DNA of 64,000 nt from Mucilaginibacter sp. JRF (lineage in GTDB: Bacteria; Bacteroidota; Bacteroidia; Sphingobacteriales; Sphingobacteriaceae). The translations under genes were made by a program, and so were the position numbers. The stretch is taken from NCBI RefSeq assembly GCF_015223065.1, contig NZ_JADFBY010000003.1, forward strand, positions 1-64,000, given 5' to 3'. This document shows positions 8,023-16,283 of the stretch, piece by piece (the first letter of the stretch is position 1; each line of letters starts with the position of its first letter). A model generated the notes under the pieces. That model saw only the letters and a list, made by a program, of their open reading frames with translations, was not told the origin of the DNA and did no database searches.

Positions 8023-8916
8023 ATGAAATATCTTCTTATTGTTTGCCTGCTATTCTCTGCCACTTATTGCTTCGCACAAACTGATCTTTCAAAAAAAGAC
8101 TTTGATAATTTGGTGGCGCTTGCTCAATTACATTCAAAAAATAATATGGCAAGAGGCGAAGCCTTTAAAAAAAGTGCCGACTCGTTACGTACGCCTGTAC
8201 TTGATGGGGTTATTGAAACGCTTATTACACTTGGCCGCGGCGACACCACGGTGTTACAACAACGCGTCCTGAAAAGACCGTCAAACGATGAATTGAAACT
8301 TTGGTATGTTTTACGGGATGTGCATTACAATAACATCGACAAAAACAAAGTAAAGTCGGCAGAGGAGGTAGCTCGCGAAACACTCAAAGCCAATATAAAC
8401 GAGAAATGGCTGGTTGATAATTATTACCGTAATTTGGCAGGTGGCCTGGCTACTATGTTTAATGAAGCTGACATAAGTAAGCGTAACATTGACGTTAACC
8501 AGTTAGGATTAAAGGATGATACCGAAAAATCCATAGCGTTTTTAGATATAGCGGATGCCTTGTTAAGAGGCCGTTTAAGAGTTTTGTCACACTTGAAAAA
8601 CGTTGAGCGATTAAACATGTACATAAGCCACATCCCTACCTTTAATGGCAAACCTTATTATTATTTTACTCCGGTTATTTTTAACCCGGCCGAATGGGAG
8701 GGCTATACAAAAGAAGTACCTTTTGATACTCAACGCATAGGTGGTTTGCTTGAAATACTACTCATCCATTTAAACACTAAAATGAATGCTGAGAACGCAG
8801 ATATCGCCAAAGACATTTATTGGAACTCTATGCTATCTAAGCCTGAATATTTTAAACACTCTAATCAAAGCAAAGTGCTTCAGGATGTTTACGATAAATC
8901 AGGCAAAGGCAAATAA
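8023..8916 (+). CDS. Secreted protein of unknown function
   Basis: A 297-residue protein with a clear signal peptide (MKYLLIVCLLFSATYCFAQ, cleavage after about residue 19). The mature part is helix-rich and polar with no motif I recognise. It contains regular stretches such as LKLWYVLRDVHYNN and a Tyr/Phe-rich patch GKPYYYFTP near residue 212. It stands alone between a terminator at 7974 and the DUF2911 gene. Probably periplasmic; it is not a lipoprotein because no lipobox is present. Confidence 0.75.
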   Translation: MKYLLIVCLLFSATYCFAQTDLSKKDFDNLVALAQLHSKNNMARGEAFKKSADSLRTPVLDGVIETLITLGRGDTTVLQQRVLKRPSNDELKLWYVLRDVHYNNIDKNKVKSAEEVARETLKANINEKWLVDNYYRNLAGGLATMFNEADISKRNIDVNQLGLKDDTEKSIAFLDIADALLRGRLRVLSHLKNVERLNMYISHIPTFNGKPYYYFTPVIFNPAEWEGYTKEVPFDTQRIGGLLEILLIHLNTKMNAENADIAKDIYWNSMLSKPEYFKHSNQSKVLQDVYDKSGKGK

Positions 8917-9013
8917 TAGCAAGAATTAAACCTTCATGTACTTTTCATTTCTAATACATACCTTAGTCGGCAACTTTGCGTTTATCACAAAGCATATTTA
9001 TTAATTCACCACC

Positions 9014-9871
9014 ATGAAATTTATATCAGCTTGTATAGCTACACTTGCACTAATTACGTGTTTTAACATCAATACCCAAGCTCAAACACAACCGCCCCGT
9101 ATACCCGAAGCCAGCTCAACGCAAACCATTATTCAGGATTTTGGCCTGGGTAAGATCACCCTTACCTACTCGCGCCCTAATGTTAAGGATCGTAAAATAT
9201 TTGGCGGCATACAGCCCTTTGGCGATGTGTGGCGCACCGGTGCTAACTGGGCAACCACCATTACCTTTAGCGAAGAAGTTATAGTTGAGGGCAACAAAGT
9301 ACCTGCCGGTACTTACTCACTGTTTACCATTCCCGGCGAAAAGGAATGGACCGTGATTTTAAATAAAACCGTTAGGCAATGGGGCGCTTATGATTACAAA
9401 AAGGAAGATGACCTGCTCCGCGTAAAAGTGCCCATGATTCCGCTGAAAGAAAAACGTGAAACATTCACCGTTGCCTTCGCTAACGTTACTACTAAAAATG
9501 CCGATCTGTATTTGTTGTGGGATTATACTGCCATCGCCATAAAAATGCAAACCAATGATAACGCACAGATTTTGGCCAATATTGATGAGTTGATGAAGGC
9601 GCCTAAAAAGCCTTACTTTAACGCCATACAATATTATTACGAAAACGATCAGGACTTGAATAAAGCCCTGAAATGGGTTTACGAGGCACAAAAAACTGAG
9701 CCTAAAGCCCCCTGGTTTAAATTATGGGAGGCCCGTGTACTTTTAAAGCAAGGCAAAAAAGCCGAGGCCATCAAAGCCGCCAAACAAGGTATCGCACTGG
9801 CTGACAGCTCGAACGATGATGAGTATGTGCGCCTTAACCAGGGCGTGGTGGATCAGGCCAGTAAGCAATAA
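9014..9871 (+). CDS. DUF2911 secreted protein with C-terminal TPR-like repeat
   Basis: A 285-residue exported protein. Residues 1-23 are a signal peptide. About 35-180 is a DUF2911 domain with its typical phrases SRPNVKDRKIFGG, WRTGANWATTITFS and VPAGTYSLFTIPG. About 195-280 looks like tetratricopeptide helices (LNKALKWVYEAQ, then GKKAEAIKAAKQGIALA). DUF2911 is widespread in Bacteroidetes and of unknown function. A CAACTTTG box at 8971-8978 may be its -7 element. It ends 115 nt before ahpC, which has its own promoter. Confidence 0.85.
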   Translation: MKFISACIATLALITCFNINTQAQTQPPRIPEASSTQTIIQDFGLGKITLTYSRPNVKDRKIFGGIQPFGDVWRTGANWATTITFSEEVIVEGNKVPAGTYSLFTIPGEKEWTVILNKTVRQWGAYDYKKEDDLLRVKVPMIPLKEKRETFTVAFANVTTKNADLYLLWDYTAIAIKMQTNDNAQILANIDELMKAPKKPYFNAIQYYYENDQDLNKALKWVYEAQKTEPKAPWFKLWEARVLLKQGKKAEAIKAAKQGIALADSSNDDEYVRLNQGVVDQASKQ

Positions 9872-9933
9872 TTGAAATCTATTATCTCGATAGTTAATAT
9901 AAATAAAATCTATAACCTATAAATTATTCATAT

Positions 9934-9964
9934 TTTGATGGGCAGCCGTTTTGGGGTACATTTG
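9934..9964 (+). promoter_or_regulatory. ahpC promoter, Bacteroidetes type
   Basis: TTTG (9934-9937), 19 nt, then TACATTTG (9957-9964), a full match to TTTG-N19-TAnnTTTG. It lies inside the longest open frame (from 9935), so the real start is the ATG at 9986. Confidence 0.8.
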
Positions 9965-9985
9965 CATCAAAACAAAAACATCAAT

Positions 9986-10531
9986 ATGATTACTATAGGA
10001 CAGAAATTCCCTGCATTTTCAAAGACAGCGGTGGTTAGCCTTGAAAAAGGTAAAGAGTTTGAAACATTAACTTCTGACTACCTTGTTAACGATGATAACG
10101 TTTGGACTACGATTTTTTGGTGGCCAAAAGACTTTACTTTTGTTTGCCCTACCGAGATCGCTGAGTTCAACAAAAACTTCAGTGAATTCCGTGACCGCGA
10201 CACTCGTTTGATCGGTGCTTCAACCGACTCTGAGTTTGTTCACCTGGCATGGAGAAACAACCACGATGACCTGCGCGACCTTAAATTCCCGATGCTGGCC
10301 GATACTTCAAAATCATTAGCTGAAGACCTGGGTATTTTAGAGCCTAACGAAAAGATCGCTTATCGCGCTACTTTCATCATCGACCCTACCGGTATTGTAC
10401 GTTGGGTATCAGTAAACGACCTGAGCGTTGGCCGTAACGTTAAAGAAGTACTGCGCGTGCTTGACGGCTTACAAACTGACGAGCTTTGCCCATGTAACTG
10501 GGAAAAAGGTCAGGAAACTCTTACCGCTTAA
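9986..10531 (+). CDS. ahpC: AhpC/Prx1-type peroxiredoxin
   Basis: A 181-residue 2-Cys peroxiredoxin reducing hydrogen and organic peroxides in the cytosol. The peroxidatic Cys54 lies in DFTFVCPTE, and the candidate resolving Cys in ELCPCNW (168 and 170). Start chosen at ATG 9986 because the promoter at 9934-9964 lies inside the longer frame. A terminator-like hairpin separates it from the AhpD-like gene, suggesting a high-level monocistronic ahpC message with partial read-through into its likely partner. Confidence 0.92.
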   Translation: MITIGQKFPAFSKTAVVSLEKGKEFETLTSDYLVNDDNVWTTIFWWPKDFTFVCPTEIAEFNKNFSEFRDRDTRLIGASTDSEFVHLAWRNNHDDLRDLKFPMLADTSKSLAEDLGILEPNEKIAYRATFIIDPTGIVRWVSVNDLSVGRNVKEVLRVLDGLQTDELCPCNWEKGQETLTA

Positions 10532-10549
10532 TACTGACACTTACATATG

Positions 10550-10588
10550 TCCCCGCACTATCATTAGGAATAATGCGGGGATTTTTTT
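10550..10588 (+). terminator. Rho-independent terminator between ahpC and the AhpD-like gene
   Basis: TCCCCGCA (10550-10557) pairs with TGCGGGGA (10574-10581), followed by seven T. The next gene begins at 10610, so this is an end or an attenuator within a two-gene unit. Confidence 0.85.
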
Positions 10589-10609
10589 GACCCTATAATT
10601 CATAATACC

Positions 10610-11194
10610 ATGAGCGAAAGCACCGAAATAATAAACGAATTATTGCAAGTAGTAGGCCTTGAAAACGATTACCGTACCGAGAGCCTTACACTGCTTGAAA
10701 AAGGCGAATCGCGCTACCTGCGTGACTTGAAGCTTAACTTTACCAGCACCCTTACCAGCGAGCATTTAAGCGCTAAGGAGTGTGGTTTAATAGGCCTGAG
10801 CATTGCCGCCAATAATAACAACACCCCGCTAACAAAATACTACACACAATACAGCGAAGCACAGGGCGCAACAGCGGCAGATGTTGCCGAGTCTGTTGGT
10901 TGTGCATCATTATTAGCATCAAACAACGTGTTTTACCGTTTCAGGCACTTTACCCAAAAGGAAAAGTACACCCAAATACCTGCCCGCATACGCATGCAGC
11001 TGATGATGAAGCCTGTAACCGGTAAAGAATTTTTTGAATTGCTGAGCCTTGCCGTATCGGCAGTTAATGGTTGCGAGATGTGTGTTAACGCACACGAGGA
11101 TTCATTGATAAAACTTGGCACTACCGAGGAACGCATTTTTGATGCCGTACGCATAGCATCATTAGTTACCGCTACCGGCAAACTGATATTCTAA
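10610..11194 (+). CDS. AhpD-like carboxymuconolactone decarboxylase family protein
   Basis: A 194-residue alkylhydroperoxidase of the CMD/AhpD fold. The redox motif NGCEMCVNAH places Cys155, Cys158 and His162 as in AhpD, with a conserved Glu56 in an SAKECGL helix. AhpD proteins either reduce AhpC-type peroxiredoxins or act as weak peroxidases. The position 79 nt after ahpC supports a partnership. No signal peptide is seen. A strong terminator follows at 11226. Confidence 0.88.
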   Translation: MSESTEIINELLQVVGLENDYRTESLTLLEKGESRYLRDLKLNFTSTLTSEHLSAKECGLIGLSIAANNNNTPLTKYYTQYSEAQGATAADVAESVGCASLLASNNVFYRFRHFTQKEKYTQIPARIRMQLMMKPVTGKEFFELLSLAVSAVNGCEMCVNAHEDSLIKLGTTEERIFDAVRIASLVTATGKLIF

Positions 11195-11225
11195 GTAGTA
11201 TTTCCCCCTATATTTTTATACTATA

Positions 11226-11258
11226 ATGCCCCGGACTTAAAAAGCCGGGGCATTTTTT
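11226..11258 (+). terminator. Rho-independent terminator after the AhpD-like gene
   Basis: ATGCCCCGG (11226-11234) pairs perfectly with CCGGGGCAT (11245-11253), and a T run follows. Confidence 0.88.
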
Positions 11259-11285
11259 GTAAATGTGTCAGCAACCAAAATAAAG

Positions 11286-11316
11286 TTTGTTTTTAAGGCA
11301 AATAAAAGTAACTTTA
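11286..11316 (+). promoter_or_regulatory. Orphan Bacteroidetes-type promoter
   Basis: TTTG (11286-11289), 19 nt, then TAACTTTA (11309-11316; 7 of 8 to consensus allowing two N). No plus-strand gene follows; instead a strong terminator lies 90 nt further on. Confidence 0.6.
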
Positions 11317-11322
11317 TAGCAA

Positions 11323-11442
11323 GATTAAACTAACCTCGGTTTCATATATATACTTGCGACTGTGCTGCTGGGGTGAAATTAATTTAATTGTTAATTTTTT
11401 GGGGAAGCCGTTCCGTATTCAGTACTGGAACGGCTTTTATTT
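11323..11442 (+). ncRNA. Candidate small RNA of about 115-120 nt
   Basis: This stretch lies between an orphan promoter (11286-11316) and a strong plus-strand terminator (11405-11442). It has no open frame of note and no gene downstream on the same strand (the MFS gene ends at 11482 on the other strand). TTTCA/TGAAA words around 11340 and 11381 could pair to enclose the middle. I do not recognise a known RNA family (not SRP, RNase P or tmRNA). Confidence 0.45.
11405..11442 (+). terminator. Strong rho-independent terminator
   Basis: AAGCCGTTCC (11405-11414) pairs with GGAACGGCTT (11427-11436), then TTATTTT. Only the plus strand has the T run, so it ends a plus-strand transcript and not the MFS operon. 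Confidence 0.85.
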
Positions 11443-11481
11443 TATAACAAATTCTTCAATTCTGCCCTTTGCAGGCTCAAT

Positions 11482-13023
11482 TTAGTGAGCGTCGGTCACT
11501 GCCTTCAACTTCTTGAATGGTTGCAGGTAAAGCAACGGTATTGAGAACAGCATGATCAGGCCTGATATCCAGTACGCATCATCATAAGTTAGCAACATAG
11601 TTTGCCTTACAATAGTACCTTCAATAGCCCGGTAAGCCATCTCGGTAGCATCAAGCACTGATTTACCTTTGGCTACAAACCCTTGCGTAAGCATTTGCAA
11701 ACGCTCGTTAAACTGCGGGTTATATGGGTTAACATGCTCTATCAGCACACTGCGGTGAAAACCCTGCCTGATGTGTATAATGGTTGTTAAGGCCGCTATA
11801 CCAAATGAACCACCTAACTGGCGCATCATGTTGTTCAAGCCCGATCCCTGGCCAATTTCCGGGCCTTTCAAATCGGCCATGGCAAGTGTGGTAAGCGGCA
11901 CAAATAGCAAAGCCATACCTACACCACGTATCAGCAGTGGTACCATTACATCCTTTTCGCCTGTGGCGAGGGTAGAGTTGCTCAACATCCATGTAAATAC
12001 AAAGAACAGGAACATACCCGCCGTAGCCATAAACTGTGCCGGCACGCCTTTGTTAAGCATTTTACCGATGAATGGCATCATAACAATGGTACACACCCCA
12101 CCAGGGAACAGCAGCTCGCCCGTTTGCTGCGCATTAAAGCCCAACAAATTTTGACAGAACACCGGGAACACGAATACCGAACCATACAACCCGAAACCCA
12201 ATATAAAGGAGGTGAACATACCCACGGCAAAACTTCGATGCCGCATAATGTTAAAGTTCACCACCGGGTGGTCAGTACTCAGCTCTCGCCATATAAACAG
12301 TATAGCTCCTAATATCGCGGTAACGGTTAATACGGTAATGTATGTGGTAGCAAACCAATCCTCACTCTCACCTTTCTCCAAAATGGTTTGCAAGCTACCT
12401 ACTGATATGGCCAGGAGTAATATACCCCACCAATCCACGGGCTTGCCCTCCACCTTGGGCGTTTCCTTGATAAACGTTATCGTGAGGAATGCGGCTAATA
12501 AACCCACCGGAATATTCACGTAAAATATCCATGGCCATGAGTAGTTCTCGGTTATCCAGCCACCAATAGTAGGGCCTACAGTTGGGCCTACTACCGCGCC
12601 CAAACCAAACAAGGCTGTAGCGGTACCTATTTGCTCGCGTGGCCAGGTTTCAAGCAATATGGCTTGCGCTGTTGATATTAAACCACCACCGGCAATACCT
12701 TGCAGTATACGGAATACGATCAGCTCCTCGAGCGTGGTTGCATTACCACATAAAAATGAGGCAATGGTAAATACTATAATAGATGTTAAGAAGTAGTTTT
12801 TACGGCCAAACTTATCGCCCAGCCAGCCCGACATGGGCAGTATAATTACGTTGGCCACCGCATAGCCGGTTACAACCCAGGCTATGTCCTCGAGCGTTGC
12901 ACCCAGGTTACCCTGTATGTGCGGGATAGCCACGTTAACTATCGTGGTATCTATCAGCTCAAGCAGCGAGGCCATAATTACCGTGATGGTAATTATCCAT
13001 TTTTTAAAGCCTGTTTCAGCCAT
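11482..13023 (-). CDS. DHA2-family multidrug efflux MFS transporter (EmrB/QacA type)
   Basis: A 513-residue inner-membrane drug:proton antiporter with about 14 membrane segments, as in the DHA2 group. Family phrases include the first helix LIDTTIVNVAIPHIQG, GWLGDKFGRK (motif A) and the antiporter motif C VVGPTVGPTIGGWI. It is the last gene of a tetR-tolC-hlyD-mfs operon, 6 nt after the adaptor gene. The three proteins should form an EmrAB-TolC-like pump through both membranes. Substrate unknown. Confidence 0.93.
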   Translation of the reverse strand: MAETGFKKWIITITVIMASLLELIDTTIVNVAIPHIQGNLGATLEDIAWVVTGYAVANVIILPMSGWLGDKFGRKNYFLTSIIVFTIASFLCGNATTLEELIVFRILQGIAGGGLISTAQAILLETWPREQIGTATALFGLGAVVGPTVGPTIGGWITENYSWPWIFYVNIPVGLLAAFLTITFIKETPKVEGKPVDWWGILLLAISVGSLQTILEKGESEDWFATTYITVLTVTAILGAILFIWRELSTDHPVVNFNIMRHRSFAVGMFTSFILGFGLYGSVFVFPVFCQNLLGFNAQQTGELLFPGGVCTIVMMPFIGKMLNKGVPAQFMATAGMFLFFVFTWMLSNSTLATGEKDVMVPLLIRGVGMALLFVPLTTLAMADLKGPEIGQGSGLNNMMRQLGGSFGIAALTTIIHIRQGFHRSVLIEHVNPYNPQFNERLQMLTQGFVAKGKSVLDATEMAYRAIEGTIVRQTMLLTYDDAYWISGLIMLFSIPLLYLQPFKKLKAVTDAH

Positions 13024-13029
13024 TGTTTA

Positions 13030-14082
13030 TTATTTTATATTAACCGAAGCGTTCACGCTCATACCAGGGCGAAGTTTGGCTAATTGTTCAGCAGTAGCGT
13101 TAATTTTGATCTTAACAGGTATGCGTTGTACAACTTTTACAAAGTTACCTGTAGCGTTATCCGGCGGCAGCAGCGAGAATTTAGCGCCTGTAGCAGGCGA
13201 GAAATTGTATACTGTACCTTCCAACTCCATATCAGGGTAAGCATCAACTTCAATGTTTACTTTCTGGCCGTTGCGTATCTCGTTCAGCTGGGTTTCTTTA
13301 AAGTTTGCGGTAACATACAGGCTGTTATCATTAACCACAGCGAACAGGGTTTGACCCGGCTGTACCAGCTGACCTACCTGAACATTCTTTTTACCTACGG
13401 TACCACTTGCCGGCGATTTTACCTGCGCATAGCTCAGTTGTAAGTTAGCGTAGTCAATATCAACCTTACGCTGATCAACACCGGTATTGGTAACCTTTAA
13501 CTGGTTGCGGGTTGTACCCACTTGTTGTGATGCGGCTTTGTATTGCTCCTGCGCGGCACGGTATGATGCACGTGCTACATCCAGATCAGATTTTGCCTGA
13601 TCAAATTGTTGCTGGGTTACTGAACCATCTTTTACCAGATTGGCATAACGCTCGTAATCTTTCTCTACCTTCTCTAACCTTGCAGCGGCTGATGTTACTT
13701 CGGCCTTAGCGCTGGCTGAGTTAGCGGCGGTTGAGTATATCTGCGATTCGCTTACGCCGATGCCTGCGCTTGCACCCTTTTGTGCTGCCTGGGCCTGCTC
13801 TAAACGTACCTTAAGGTCGCGGTCATCAATCTTAACTAACAACTGGTTTTTGTTAACGTGGGTGTTTTCTTCAAACAAAATGCTGTCAACATAACCGCCA
13901 ACGCGTGCCACAACCGGGCTTATGTCGGCATCTATCTGCGCGTCATCAGTATCCTCGTGCGCGCTGAAATAGATATATTCTTTGATACCGAAGATGATAC
14001 CGCCAAGCAATACGATGCCTAATATAATGGGTACTACTTTCGATTTCTTTTTTGGTTCCTGTGTGTCTGTATTCTGTGCCAT
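13030..14082 (-). CDS. HlyD/EmrA-type membrane fusion protein
   Basis: A 350-residue periplasmic adaptor with a single N-terminal membrane anchor (about 16-36). A lipoyl-like half-motif (VARVGGYVDSILFEENTHV) comes first, then a long coiled-coil hairpin of about 110 residues, a second half-motif (SPASGTVGKKNVQVGQ), and a beta-barrel (YVTANFKETQLNEI). It links the MFS pump with the TolC-like channel. It is 18 nt downstream of the tolC-like gene and 6 nt upstream of the MFS gene. Confidence 0.93.
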   Translation of the reverse strand: MAQNTDTQEPKKKSKVVPIILGIVLLGGIIFGIKEYIYFSAHEDTDDAQIDADISPVVARVGGYVDSILFEENTHVNKNQLLVKIDDRDLKVRLEQAQAAQKGASAGIGVSESQIYSTAANSASAKAEVTSAAARLEKVEKDYERYANLVKDGSVTQQQFDQAKSDLDVARASYRAAQEQYKAASQQVGTTRNQLKVTNTGVDQRKVDIDYANLQLSYAQVKSPASGTVGKKNVQVGQLVQPGQTLFAVVNDNSLYVTANFKETQLNEIRNGQKVNIEVDAYPDMELEGTVYNFSPATGAKFSLLPPDNATGNFVKVVQRIPVKIKINATAEQLAKLRPGMSVNASVNIK

Positions 14083-14100
14083 TTCTTTGGTGATATTATA

Positions 14101-15459
14101 TTATTTGTTTAGTGTTCCGGTTGATTTTAATAGGGTGTAGTATGCAAGGCCTGCATCAGCTTTAGCCAGCTCCAAATTAATTTGTGCCTGGTAAAGCAAG
14201 GTTTGCGCATCGGCACGGTCAACAGCTGATGCTATGTTGCTGCGGTATTTTGATTGCAATATCTTATTGTTCTCACCCGCCTGGGCTATTGATGTTTGCA
14301 GCAGCTTAATTTTTGATAGTGCCGCTACATAACCCTGGTAGCTTTGGTTAACCTCGTTCTTGATACGATCGGCCTCGATGCCTTTATTTATATCAACCTG
14401 TGTGCGCTGTATCTTCGCTTCGGCTACCTTGTGCTTGTTTGTCCATAGGGCACCAAAATTCCATGATGCGGTAAGGCCGATAGATATTGGCGTAATAAAG
14501 TTGCCTGAGCGTGGCAGCGGGTTAGCGGCTACGTCAACATAATACGCGCTCGCGGCGGCATTAAGGTTTGGCAACAGGTTACCTTTTACAGTACCAATGT
14601 TTTTATCAGCTACCTGTGCCTGCAAATCCGCCTGTTTTAATTCAGGGCGATTGGTCATGGCGGTATCAATATAGCTGGCCAGTATGTTTACGGCGCGGTT
14701 GGTAGTATCTATCTGATCGATACTGATCTCGGTTGATTCGGGCAAACCAAGCAATATGTCAAGGTTATAATTAACAATCTTACGGTTGTTCTCCAGGTCG
14801 ATGCCGTTCAGTTCAATGTTTGAGCGTTGCAGTTGAAATTGCAATACATCATTCTTGGTAACCAAACCTTGCTCAAAAAAGCGTTGCGATTGTTTAATTT
14901 GCTGATCAACAGTGGCTAAATTTTGCTCCACTACTTTTTTGCCCTGCAATACCTTATACAAATTGTAGTATGAGTTAATGATGCTGTACACGATCTGATC
15001 CTTATCGTTAACCTCATCCAAACGGGCTATCTGGCTTAACAACTCAGTTGATTCGCGGGCGTATTTTAGTTTATTGCCCGAAAATATGGCTTGGTTAAGC
15101 GATGCTGTACCCAACCATGCATCGGCGTGCTTTGGCAGTGAAAGGCTTTCCTCGCCAAATTGCAGCCTGTTGGCCGGTATTTGCGCGCGGTTGTAGCCAA
15201 AGCTAACGCTACCGGTTGGCAGCGATCTGTCTTTAGCCTGGTTGTATTGCTCAACCGCCTGATCGATCTTTGATTTTGATAATTTTAATTGTTTACTGTT
15301 GGCTACGCCCATGTTTATGGCTTCGTCAAGGCTTAAAGCCTTATCCTGCGCATTGGCCGCTGTTGTTAGCAACATGGCCAGTAACGCCGCGAAGATGGCA
15401 TAAACAAAAAGCTGCCGGTGTAAAAAGTGCGGGTTCGTGGTGTTATTATGTGTTGTCAT
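14101..15459 (-). CDS. TolC-family outer-membrane efflux channel
   Basis: A 452-residue outer-membrane efflux protein with two OEP repeats. The N-terminal hydrophobic run ending TAANAQ is the signal peptide, preceded by a basic 17-residue n-region. The duplicated helix-barrel pattern is visible (LSLDEAINMGVANSKQLKL, and the second repeat starting NRPELKQADLQ). Its ATG overlaps the stop codon of the tetR gene (ATGA), which couples channel synthesis to the regulator. It forms the exit duct of the pump encoded downstream. Confidence 0.93.
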   Translation of the reverse strand: MTTHNNTTNPHFLHRQLFVYAIFAALLAMLLTTAANAQDKALSLDEAINMGVANSKQLKLSKSKIDQAVEQYNQAKDRSLPTGSVSFGYNRAQIPANRLQFGEESLSLPKHADAWLGTASLNQAIFSGNKLKYARESTELLSQIARLDEVNDKDQIVYSIINSYYNLYKVLQGKKVVEQNLATVDQQIKQSQRFFEQGLVTKNDVLQFQLQRSNIELNGIDLENNRKIVNYNLDILLGLPESTEISIDQIDTTNRAVNILASYIDTAMTNRPELKQADLQAQVADKNIGTVKGNLLPNLNAAASAYYVDVAANPLPRSGNFITPISIGLTASWNFGALWTNKHKVAEAKIQRTQVDINKGIEADRIKNEVNQSYQGYVAALSKIKLLQTSIAQAGENNKILQSKYRSNIASAVDRADAQTLLYQAQINLELAKADAGLAYYTLLKSTGTLNK

Positions 15460-16088
15460 TTTACAAGTAAGTAGGCTTTTAGTAATTGTTTGAGGTATGT
15501 TTTAATGCGTGGTTTTAGTTGTTGCTCCATGTAGTCGGCATCGCTTATATCATGCTTAAGCAATTTTGATGCTACAAAGGGGCTGTTGCTAATGTAATTC
15601 TTTGTACCAAAGATGGTTGCGATAGCCATTTCGACATCGGTATCCTTGCTGAACAGGCCCGATGATATGCCCTCCTCAAAAATGCGTTTGAACTCGTTAA
15701 CGTTGTTCATGATGATGTCGCTCAGCTTATCGGTCAGTTCGCCACGGCGGCCCAGCCACAGCTCGCGGTTCATCAGCCTTGAAAAGCAGCTGTTCACTAC
15801 TACCTTATCAATAAAGCTGTCTATACATTTTTCAAGCTTATCCCAGGCGTTCATGCTGCTATCATTACCAATGTTGGTTAACAGCGTACGGAACACTTCG
15901 ATCTTACGCTCGAACACGGCCAGGAACAAGCCTTCCTTTGAGCCGAAGTAATAGTTGAGCATGGCCATGTTAACCCCTGCCTCACCGGATATCATCCGGG
16001 TTGATGCAGCATCATAACCCACGTCCGAAAAAACTTTTTCGGCAACGTCGAGTATATGATCTTTCTTATCGGTTTTTTCCTTTTCCAT
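15456..16088 (-). CDS. TetR/AcrR-family transcriptional regulator
   Basis: A 210-residue regulator from the ATG at 16088. A longer frame from TTG at 16115 would start inside the operator palindrome. The N-terminal helix-turn-helix reads ILDVAEKVFSDVGYDAAST, then MISGEAGVNMAMLNYYFGSK. The C-terminal ligand/dimer domain is unassigned. First gene of the efflux operon (ATGA overlap with the tolC-like gene), so it probably represses its own operon until a pump substrate binds. Two AT-rich palindromes upstream are operator candidates. Confidence 0.92.
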   Translation of the reverse strand: MEKEKTDKKDHILDVAEKVFSDVGYDAASTRMISGEAGVNMAMLNYYFGSKEGLFLAVFERKIEVFRTLLTNIGNDSSMNAWDKLEKCIDSFIDKVVVNSCFSRLMNRELWLGRRGELTDKLSDIIMNNVNEFKRIFEEGISSGLFSKDTDVEMAIATIFGTKNYISNSPFVASKLLKHDISDADYMEQQLKPRIKTYLKQLLKAYLLVK

Positions 16089-16105
16089 TTTCTTTGATGG
16101 CACAA

Positions 16106-16129
16106 AATTAATCAAGCGATTGATTAATT
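16106..16129. promoter_or_regulatory. Candidate TetR operator 1
   Basis: Perfect inverted repeat: AATTAATCAA (16106-16115) and its complement TTGATTAATT (16120-16129), 4-nt spacer. It lies 18 nt upstream of the regulator ATG. Confidence 0.7.
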
Positions 16130-16181
16130 AGTGTAATCAAATTGTAAACTATATTTAAATAACTGATTATCAATGTATAAA

Positions 16182-16201
16182 AATTAATCAATCGATTAAT
16201 T
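16182..16201. promoter_or_regulatory. Candidate TetR operator 2
   Basis: AATTAATC (16182-16189) and GATTAATT (16194-16201), the same half-site as operator 1 with the same 4-nt spacer. The pair in one 168-nt intergenic region could also affect the divergent PIG-L gene. Confidence 0.65.
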
Positions 16202-16283
16202 AAATAAAATTTGACACATTTTTTAACACGATTGTTATGTTGATAAATAGAAAAACTGTACATCTTTCTATATTTTTACCGCC

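Noticed and set aside
15456-16115. TTG at 16115 as start of the TetR gene
   Set aside because: It lies inside the perfect operator palindrome; the ATG at 16088 gives a normal TetR N-terminus.
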